NCBI GenBank assembly: GCA_902552345.1 | Contig: CACDGO010000001.1 | Location: 62,001 to 126,000, forward strand | Source of the DNA: an uncultured Pelagibacteraceae bacterium | Lineage (GTDB): Bacteria; Pseudomonadota; Alphaproteobacteria; Pelagibacterales; Pelagibacteraceae | Length of the DNA stretch: 64,000 bases | Reading direction: 5' to 3' | Part shown: piece by piece, positions 57,532-64,000 of the stretch | Numbering within the stretch: position 1 is the first letter of the stretch | How the letters are laid out: each line of letters opens with the position of its first letter | Made by a program: the position numbers and the translations under genes | Notes under the pieces: generated by a model | The model's input: only the letters and a program-made list of their open reading frames with translations | What the model was told of the DNA's origin: nothing | The model's database searches: none

Positions 57532-58536
57532 ATGAAAAAACTATCAATCGCTTTAGCTTCATTAGTTGCAATGTTAGTTGTAACTTCTGCTCAAGCTAGA
57601 GATCAGATTAAAATCGTAGGTTCTTCAACTGTATTCCCTTATGCAACAATCGTTGCTGAAAGATTTGGTTCGTCTGGTAAATTTAAAACACCAGTAATCG
57701 AGTCAACAGGAACAGGTGGTGGAGCTAAATTATTCTGTGCTGGAGTTGGTACAGAGCACCCAGATATAACAAATGCATCTAGAGCTATGAAGGCTAAAGA
57801 GTATGCGCTATGTCAAAAAAATGGTGTTGAAGAAATCGTAGAGATTACAGTTGGTAACGACGGAATAACGTTAGCTTATTCTAAAGATGCTAAACCAGTA
57901 AACTTTACAAAAAAACAATTATGGGCAGCATTAGCAAAAGAAGTTGCTAAAGATGGTGCGTTAGTACCAAATCCATATAAAAATTGGAGTGATATCGACC
58001 CATCATTACCAAACTACCCTATCAAAGTTATGGTGCCTCCAGGAACATCAGGAACAAGAGATGCTTGGAATTCATTAGTAATGAAAAAAGGTATCGATGA
58101 TGCTTCTAAAAAAGCTGGCGCTAAATATAAAGCGTTAAGAGAAGATGGTGCGGTAATTGAAGTTGGTGAGAACGACTCACTTATTATTCAAAAATTAGCT
58201 GCGGACAAAGAAATGTTCGGTTTCTTTGGTTTCAGTTATTTCTTAGCTGCAAAAGATAAATTGCAAGCTGCAAGCATTGAAGGTGGTCAACCAAGTCTAT
58301 CTTCGATTCAAGATTACAGTTACGCAGTTGCAAGACCTTTATTCTTCTATGTGAAAAAAGCTCACGTGGGCGTTGTACCTGGCTTACATGAATTCGTAAA
58401 AGAGTTCACAAGTAAAAAAGCTATGGGTAATAAAGGTTATTTAACTGATATCGGGCTAGTACCTCTAGATGGCAAGTTATACAAAACATCTAGAACTAAC
58501 GCTACGAAGTTAGTTAACATGCCTGCTAAGAAGTAG
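57532..58536 (+). CDS. pstS: Phosphate ABC transporter substrate-binding protein
   Basis: IVGSSTVFPYATIVAERFG; ESTGTGGGAKLFCAG; DITNASRAMK. Confidence 0.95.
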   Translation: MKKLSIALASLVAMLVVTSAQARDQIKIVGSSTVFPYATIVAERFGSSGKFKTPVIESTGTGGGAKLFCAGVGTEHPDITNASRAMKAKEYALCQKNGVEEIVEITVGNDGITLAYSKDAKPVNFTKKQLWAALAKEVAKDGALVPNPYKNWSDIDPSLPNYPIKVMVPPGTSGTRDAWNSLVMKKGIDDASKKAGAKYKALREDGAVIEVGENDSLIIQKLAADKEMFGFFGFSYFLAAKDKLQAASIEGGQPSLSSIQDYSYAVARPLFFYVKKAHVGVVPGLHEFVKEFTSKKAMGNKGYLTDIGLVPLDGKLYKTSRTNATKLVNMPAKK

Positions 58537-58551
58537 TAGTATCAATTAAAC

Positions 58552-58578
58552 AAAAAGGGGGTATTTTACCCCCTTTTT
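58552..58578 (+). terminator. Terminator/attenuator between pstS and pstC
   Basis: AAAAAGGGGGTATTTTACCCCCTTTTT. Confidence 0.85.
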
Positions 58579-58595
58579 ATCTCTGGAAGCTCAAT

Positions 58596-59972
58596 ATGAA
58601 TTTAATACTTGTAACTTTTATTATTCTCTTAGCTTTCACAAGTTATTATTTCGGTAGAAAAAAAGCTCTAGTTATTCAATCATCACAAAGACTTACGGCA
58701 TTACCAAAATTTTATGGATATTATTTAGCTGCTTGGTGTGCTGCACCAGCATTAATAATTTTTGCTCTTTGGTCAGTTTTTGAACCATCAATAGTTAAAA
58801 CATTTATTTTACAAGATTACACTGATCAGAACTTAACTAAAAATGAGCTTCAGCTTATTTACACAAAGGTTAAAGCATTAGCCGCAGGAACTTACACGGG
58901 AAATATTACTAATTTTCTAGATGAGTCTGCTAATAAGTACATTCAATTAAAAGGAATAGCTAACAGCGCTAAAGTAGCAATTATTTTAGCAATTTTAATT
59001 TTCTCTCTGAGTTTTGCGTATAGATCTGTTCAGAAAAATGATCGAATGAGAGAACCAGTAGAAATTTTTCTTAAATGGGTGTTATTTGTTGCATCATTAG
59101 GCGCAGTTTTAGTTACAATCGGAATAGTTTTTTCACTTTTATTCGAAGCGATTAGGTTTTTTCAAGCAGTAAAAATCTTTGACTTTATATTCGGAACTCA
59201 TTGGTATCCTGCTAAAACTTTTGTAAGAGATGGCCAACCAGATCCTGAATTAATGAAGGATGCTTTCGGAGCTGTGCCTTTATTTGCTGGAACTTTTTTT
59301 ATTGCTTTTATTGCAATGTGTGTTGCCATCCCCATAGGTTTGCTGAGTGGGATATATCTATCTGAGTATGCTGGAAGAGGCGTAAGAAAATATGCGAAAC
59401 CTATTATTGAGATTTTAGCTGGTATTCCAACAGTGGTATATGGTTTTTTTGCAGCTTTAACCGTCGGTCCTTTTGTTAAAGAAATTGGTAACGCTATGGG
59501 TTTAGAAGTTTCAGCGGAGAGCGCTTTAGCTGCAGGAGCAGTTATGGGAGTAATGATAATTCCTTTTATTTCAAGTCTAAGCGATGACGTTATGACGGCA
59601 GTACCTCAAAATTTAAGAGATGGGAGTTACGCAATGGGCGCAACAAAATCTGAAACTGTAAAAAAAGTAATTTTTCCAGCAGCCCTACCTGGTATCGTAG
59701 GTTCGATACTTTTAGCAGTATCGAGAGCGGTAGGAGAAACAATGATTGTTGTAATGGCCTCAGGACTAGCGGCTAATCTTACAATGAATCCCCTTGAATC
59801 AACTTCAACCATTACAGCGCAAATTGTAGTAATTTTAATTGGAGACCAACAATTTGGAGATCCAAAAACTCAATCAGCTTTTGCATTAGGAATATCTTTA
59901 TTTATAGTAACTTTACTCTTAAATGTAATCGCTCTTTCAGTTGTTAAAAAATATAGGGAAAAATATGAATAG
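58596..59972 (+). CDS. pstC: Phosphate ABC transporter permease PstC
   Basis: IPIGLLSGIYLSEYA; AGIPTVVYGFFAALTVGP; AVGETMIVVMASGLA. Confidence 0.93.
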   Translation: MNLILVTFIILLAFTSYYFGRKKALVIQSSQRLTALPKFYGYYLAAWCAAPALIIFALWSVFEPSIVKTFILQDYTDQNLTKNELQLIYTKVKALAAGTYTGNITNFLDESANKYIQLKGIANSAKVAIILAILIFSLSFAYRSVQKNDRMREPVEIFLKWVLFVASLGAVLVTIGIVFSLLFEAIRFFQAVKIFDFIFGTHWYPAKTFVRDGQPDPELMKDAFGAVPLFAGTFFIAFIAMCVAIPIGLLSGIYLSEYAGRGVRKYAKPIIEILAGIPTVVYGFFAALTVGPFVKEIGNAMGLEVSAESALAAGAVMGVMIIPFISSLSDDVMTAVPQNLRDGSYAMGATKSETVKKVIFPAALPGIVGSILLAVSRAVGETMIVVMASGLAANLTMNPLESTSTITAQIVVILIGDQQFGDPKTQSAFALGISLFIVTLLLNVIALSVVKKYREKYE

Positions 59973-61236
59973 TTTTAAGAAAAATTTATTAAAAAAAAGA
60001 TATAACGCTGAAAGAAGATTTCAATGGTATGGCAAAATAGCTATAGGATTAGCTTTAAGCTTTTTAGCAGTTTTTATGTTTCAGATATTTTCAAAAGGTT
60101 ACTCAGCTTTCCAAAAAACTTGGATAGTAACAGAAGTTCATTATGATAAAGAATTACTTTTAATCGATGCAGAAAGCCCATCAAAAGATGATTTAGAAAA
60201 TGCAGACTATTATGATGTTGCTTACAAAGCTATGACCTCATTAGATCCTGGACTTCCTGAAGAAGAGGATCGTCAATTGATACAAATGGTTTCGTATAAA
60301 TATGAGGCAGAGGTTAAAGATCTACTTTTAAAAAATCCAGACTATCTAGGTAAAATAGTGCCCATAAAATTAACAGCTTCTGATGATGTTGATCAAGTTC
60401 ATAAGGGAAATTATCCAAGAGATATTCCTGAGGAGAATAGAAGAGTAAATGATTACCAGTTGCAGATTTACGATATGCTTAATGAAAGAGGAGATATTTT
60501 ATTAGAGTTTAACATTAGTTTTTTTACAAGTCCTGATTCAAGAGAGGCAGAACTAGCAGGTATAGCTAGCTCGTTTATGGGAACAGTTTTTAGTATACTA
60601 GTATGTTTAGCGTTTTCATTTCCTGTTGCAGTGCTAGCAGCAATTTATCTCGAGGAGTTTGCACCAAAAAATAAATTTACAGATTTTATAGAAGTAAACA
60701 TTAACAATTTGGCAGCTGTTCCATCGATAGTCTTTGGTTTGCTAGGTCTTGGTGTTTTATTAGCAGTTTTTAATTTACCAAGATCGACACCACTTGTTGG
60801 AGGAATTACTTTGTCTCTTATGACATTACCAACAATAATTATTGCTGCAAGAGCTTCTTTAAAAGCTGTTCCCCCAAGTATAAGAGAAGCTGCTTTAGCG
60901 ATGGGTGCAAGTAATATGCAAACAACCATGCATCATACTGTGCCACTATCAATGCCTGGAACTTTATCTGGAACGATAATTGGCTTGGCTCAAGCTTTAG
61001 GGGAAACAGCCCCTTTAATTTTAATAGGAATGGTTGCTTTTGTGAATACAATACCTGGTACGCCAGTTGATCCTGCTGCAAGTTTACCAGTTCAGATATA
61101 TATATGGTCAGAAAGTGCTGAGAGGGGTTTTGTTGAAAAAGTATCTGCATGTATTATGGTGCTTCTAGCTTTTTTAATTTTAATGAACTTGGCAGCTCAA
61201 ATCGTTAGACACAAATTTGAAAAGAAATGGAGTTAA
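59965..61236 (+). CDS. pstA: Phosphate ABC transporter permease PstA
   Basis: AAIYLEEFAPKN; AAVPSIVFGLLGLGV; LAQALGETAPLILIGM; start Met9 of ORF preferred. Confidence 0.93.
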   Translation: MNSFKKNLLKKRYNAERRFQWYGKIAIGLALSFLAVFMFQIFSKGYSAFQKTWIVTEVHYDKELLLIDAESPSKDDLENADYYDVAYKAMTSLDPGLPEEEDRQLIQMVSYKYEAEVKDLLLKNPDYLGKIVPIKLTASDDVDQVHKGNYPRDIPEENRRVNDYQLQIYDMLNERGDILLEFNISFFTSPDSREAELAGIASSFMGTVFSILVCLAFSFPVAVLAAIYLEEFAPKNKFTDFIEVNINNLAAVPSIVFGLLGLGVLLAVFNLPRSTPLVGGITLSLMTLPTIIIAARASLKAVPPSIREAALAMGASNMQTTMHHTVPLSMPGTLSGTIIGLAQALGETAPLILIGMVAFVNTIPGTPVDPAASLPVQIYIWSESAERGFVEKVSACIMVLLAFLILMNLAAQIVRHKFEKKWS

Positions 61237-61992
61237 ATGAGTAAAATAAAAGCGGAAAATGTAAATGTTTATTACGGATCCAAACAGGCATTATTTGACG
61301 TCTCTATAGATATAGCAGAAAAAGAAGTTACAGCTTTAATTGGACCATCTGGGTGTGGAAAGTCTACTTTCTTAAGATGCTTGAACAGGATGAACGACGT
61401 CATAGAAATTTGTAGAGTTGAAGGCAGTATTAAAATGGACAACCTAGAACTGAATTCAAGAAAGTTAGATGTTGTGAGACTTAGGGAGAACGTTGGTATG
61501 GTTTTTCAAAAACCCAATCCATTCCCTAAAACAATTTATGAAAATGTAGCTTATGGTCCTACTATTCACGGTATTGCACAGAGCAAAGAAGAAATGGATC
61601 AAATAGTTGAAACAAGTTTGAAAAAAGCTGCCTTGTGGAACGAAGTTAAAGATAGACTTGATGAAATCGGAACTGGTTTATCAGGAGGTCAACAGCAACG
61701 ACTATGTATTGCTAGAGCTATATCTGTAAGTCCAGAAGTGATTCTTATGGACGAACCATGTTCAGCGCTTGACCCAATAGCAACAGCTCAAATTGAAGAA
61801 CTTATAGATGATCTTAAAAAAGAGGTCACAATTGTGATAGTTACCCACTCAATGTCACAAGCAGCTAGGGTATCTCAAAAAACAGGTTTCTTTCATTTGG
61901 GAAAACTTATAGAATTTGGACCAACAGATAAAATATTTAAAAATCCTGATAATCAGCAAACTCAGGATTATATTACAGGAAGGTTTGGTTAA
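61237..61992 (+). CDS. pstB: Phosphate ABC transporter ATP-binding protein PstB
   Basis: [33 protein letters not shown]. Confidence 0.97.
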   Translation: MSKIKAENVNVYYGSKQALFDVSIDIAEKEVTALIGPSGCGKSTFLRCLNRMNDVIEICRVEGSIKMDNLELNSRKLDVVRLRENVGMVFQKPNPFPKTIYENVAYGPTIHGIAQSKEEMDQIVETSLKKAALWNEVKDRLDEIGTGLSGGQQQRLCIARAISVSPEVILMDEPCSALDPIATAQIEELIDDLKKEVTIVIVTHSMSQAARVSQKTGFFHLGKLIEFGPTDKIFKNPDNQQTQDYITGRFG

Positions 61993-62672
61993 TGAGTGAA
62001 AAACCGCACATTGTAAAATCTTACGAAGAGCAACTTCAGTTATTAAAAGATACAATAGTGAAAATGGGAACTGGAGTTGAGAAACAGCTTGAAAACACTA
62101 TTCAATCTTTAGTTAAAAAAGACATTAGTTTAGCAGAAAAATCTATCAAAGATGACGAATTGACTGATAAGTATGAAATAAATATAGAAGAGCAAGTTGT
62201 AAATTTGATTGCCTTAAGGCAACCTATGGCAATAGATTTAAGAGAAACAGTTGTTGCCTTAAAAGTTTCTTCAGACTTAGAGAGAATTGGTGATTTAGCA
62301 AAAAACATCTCAAAACGATTAACTAAAATTGGAACTGATTTACCTAATGATATTACTAAAAATTTCGAAATAGCTGGTTTAAAAGCATCAAAACAAGTCA
62401 ATGCAGTTTTAAATTCGTATTTACATAGAGCTAAAGATACAGCAGAAAATGTTTGGAATTCTGATGAAGAAATAGATCAAATGACTAATTCTAATATGGA
62501 AGCTGCAGTAAAGCATTTAGAAAAAAATAAAAACGATATACAAAAAGTAACCCAACTACTTTTCATGCTTAAAAATATTGAGAGGATTGGAGATCATGCA
62601 ACCAATATTGCAGAGCAAGTTTATTTTCTGATTACAGGAGATTATTTAGAGGGAGACCGACCAAAAGGATAA
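61992..62672 (+). CDS. phoU: Phosphate transport regulator PhoU
   Basis: Two PhoU repeats (SDLERIGDLAKNI; NIERIGDHATNIAE). Confidence 0.96.
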   Translation: MSEKPHIVKSYEEQLQLLKDTIVKMGTGVEKQLENTIQSLVKKDISLAEKSIKDDELTDKYEINIEEQVVNLIALRQPMAIDLRETVVALKVSSDLERIGDLAKNISKRLTKIGTDLPNDITKNFEIAGLKASKQVNAVLNSYLHRAKDTAENVWNSDEEIDQMTNSNMEAAVKHLEKNKNDIQKVTQLLFMLKNIERIGDHATNIAEQVYFLITGDYLEGDRPKG

Positions 62673-63355
62673 TGAGGGCAAATTTATTCATTGTTGAAGA
62701 TGAAATGCCCATCGTAACTTTACTTAAATACAATTTAGAAAAAGAGGGTCACAAAGTTGATTATGCAGTCAATGGAGAAGACGCTATTAGAAATATAAAG
62801 GAAAAAAATCCTGATTTAATTTTATTAGATTGGATGTTGCCAGATATTTCAGGTGTTGAAGTCTGTAAAAATTTGAAAAGAAGCAATCTTCACAAAAATA
62901 TCCCAATCATTATGTTAACAGCCAAAGGTGAGGAAGAAGACAAACTTAAAGGATTTGAAACAGGAGCTGATGACTATGTAACTAAGCCATTCAGCCAAAA
63001 AGAACTTATTGCAAGAATTAACGCTTTATTAAAGAGATCTAAACCAAGTGTTGCCGCTGATGTTGTACTATTTGAGGATCTTAAAGTAGATAGAGTTCAA
63101 CGAAGAGTTTATAGAGCAGATAAACAAGTTATAGTCGGCCCAACCGAATTTAAACTAATTGATTTTTTAATAAAGAATCCAAAAAGAGTATATTCGCGTG
63201 AGCAACTTCTAAATTCTGTATGGGGAGATGATATTTATGTTGAGGCCAGAACTATAGATGTTCATATCAGAAGACTAAGAAAAGCAATAAATATTGATGG
63301 CAAGAAAGATCTTATCAGAACAGTAAGATCTGCTGGCTATTCCTTAGATGTTTGA
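62672..63355 (+). CDS. phoB: Phosphate regulon response regulator PhoB
   Basis: Receiver domain LILLDWMLPDISG...MLTAKGEEEDKLKGFETGADDYVTKPF; OmpR-type C-terminal domain. Confidence 0.95.
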   Translation: MRANLFIVEDEMPIVTLLKYNLEKEGHKVDYAVNGEDAIRNIKEKNPDLILLDWMLPDISGVEVCKNLKRSNLHKNIPIIMLTAKGEEEDKLKGFETGADDYVTKPFSQKELIARINALLKRSKPSVAADVVLFEDLKVDRVQRRVYRADKQVIVGPTEFKLIDFLIKNPKRVYSREQLLNSVWGDDIYVEARTIDVHIRRLRKAINIDGKKDLIRTVRSAGYSLDV

Positions 63356-63861
63356 AGATCTTTTGGCTTTATAAATGATATTAATTTTCCTTTAACTTTT
63401 GATAACTTTTCCCAATCATTGAAATTAAAACTTATTTCAGCAACGGCTGCAGTAGGAAATTTTCTTTTTAAATTTTCAAATTGTTCAGAGTTTTCTTTAA
63501 GACAGATTCGATTTATGAGTTCACTCATTGAAGGTTCATGATTGATTAAAAGTAAAGTTTTATAATTATCAACTGTTTGTTTTAAGATATGAATAATTTC
63601 ATCCTCACTAGCATGATAAAGCGCTTTTTTTTTAATAATTTTCTTAAAACTGATTTTTTCTGACAATATATTTAATGTTTGTATTGTCCTTTTAGAGGAT
63701 GAGCAATAAACTAAATCAAATTTTAATTTCTTTTTAATAAAAAATTCACAAATTAATTTTGCTGAATTTACCCCTCTTTTATTCAATGGCCTGTCATGAT
63801 CATCTAAATTTGGAAAATCCCAACTAGATTTAGCATGTCTCATCGCATATAATTTAAACAT
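63337..63861 (-). CDS. sixA: Phosphohistidine phosphatase SixA-like
   Basis: LYAMRHAKSSWDFPNLDDHDRPLNKRG; LLINHEPSMSEL. Confidence 0.87.
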   Translation of the reverse strand: MFKLYAMRHAKSSWDFPNLDDHDRPLNKRGVNSAKLICEFFIKKKLKFDLVYCSSSKRTIQTLNILSEKISFKKIIKKKALYHASEDEIIHILKQTVDNYKTLLLINHEPSMSELINRICLKENSEQFENLKRKFPTAAVAEISFNFNDWEKLSKVKGKLISFIKPKDLQTSKE

Positions 63862-63883
63862 ATTTTTAATTTAACATTTAAAT

Positions 63884-64000
63884 ATGTCGAAAGCATCATT
63901 TTCAGAAAACGCTAATATTAGCAATCAACTCATAAACAGAGAATTATCTTGGCTTCAGTTTAATGATCGTGTTTTAGAAGAATCAAAAGATAAAACAAAT
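63884..64000 (+). CDS. ppk1: Polyphosphate kinase, N-terminus (truncated by window end)
   Basis: MSKASFSENANISNQLINRELSWLQFNDRVLEESKDKTN, matching the Ppk1 N-terminal pattern (NRELSWLxFNxRVLEEA). Confidence 0.85.
   Translation, partial: MSKASFSENANISNQLINRELSWLQFNDRVLEESKDKTN

Noticed and set aside
63861-63884. Possible Pho box before ppk/sixA (TTTAACATTTAAAT)
   Set aside because: Only one weak half-site without clear 11-bp phasing; indistinguishable from AT-rich background.
1-64000. CRISPR array, prophage, insertion sequence, integrase or defence island
   Set aside because: No regularly spaced direct repeats, transposase/integrase motifs or restriction/toxin gene sets were seen.

Overview
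AT-rich, gene-dense 64 kb bacterial chromosome segment. Gene content and order (trpF-trpB-trpA-accD-folC, cmk-rpsA-ihfB, kdsD-lptC-lptB, pst/pho, very short intergenic gaps) look like a streamlined marine alphaproteobacterium of the Pelagibacterales/SAR11 type; this taxonomic call is inference, no 16S or tRNA gene was recognised. Most of the window is housekeeping: trp/acc/fol, rpsA/cmk/aroA, purEK, LPS export, DNA repair, RND efflux. No CRISPR, prophage, IS element, rRNA or tRNA was recognised. Main points of interest: (1) at 0.6-7 kb, two paralogous secreted beta-propeller/autotransporter-like proteins form a duplicated module with a trypsin-like protease. A 54-bp decayed remnant of the protease C-terminus survives in front of the first propeller gene, showing that protease+propeller was duplicated as a unit. 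(2) At 52.7-64 kb, a phosphate-starvation locus combines a lipid kinase, PlcP-like metallophosphoesterase and Agt-like glycosyltransferase (lipid remodelling) with phoR, an unknown secreted protein, pstSCAB, phoU, phoB and ppk; 11-bp-phased Pho-box-like repeats lie upstream of pstS and in the kinase/plcP divergent gap. (3) Several unannotated structured leaders: a possible RNA thermometer on hsp20, a long hairpin leader on a purine permease, twin hairpins in front of an orphan small basic ORF, and a start codon inside a 12-bp hairpin. (4) Divergent family members: an SMR protein with Gly at the EmrE Glu14 position, and a FolC with degenerate signature motifs. Also several small Lys-rich ORFs, two of them absent from the supplied ORF track.
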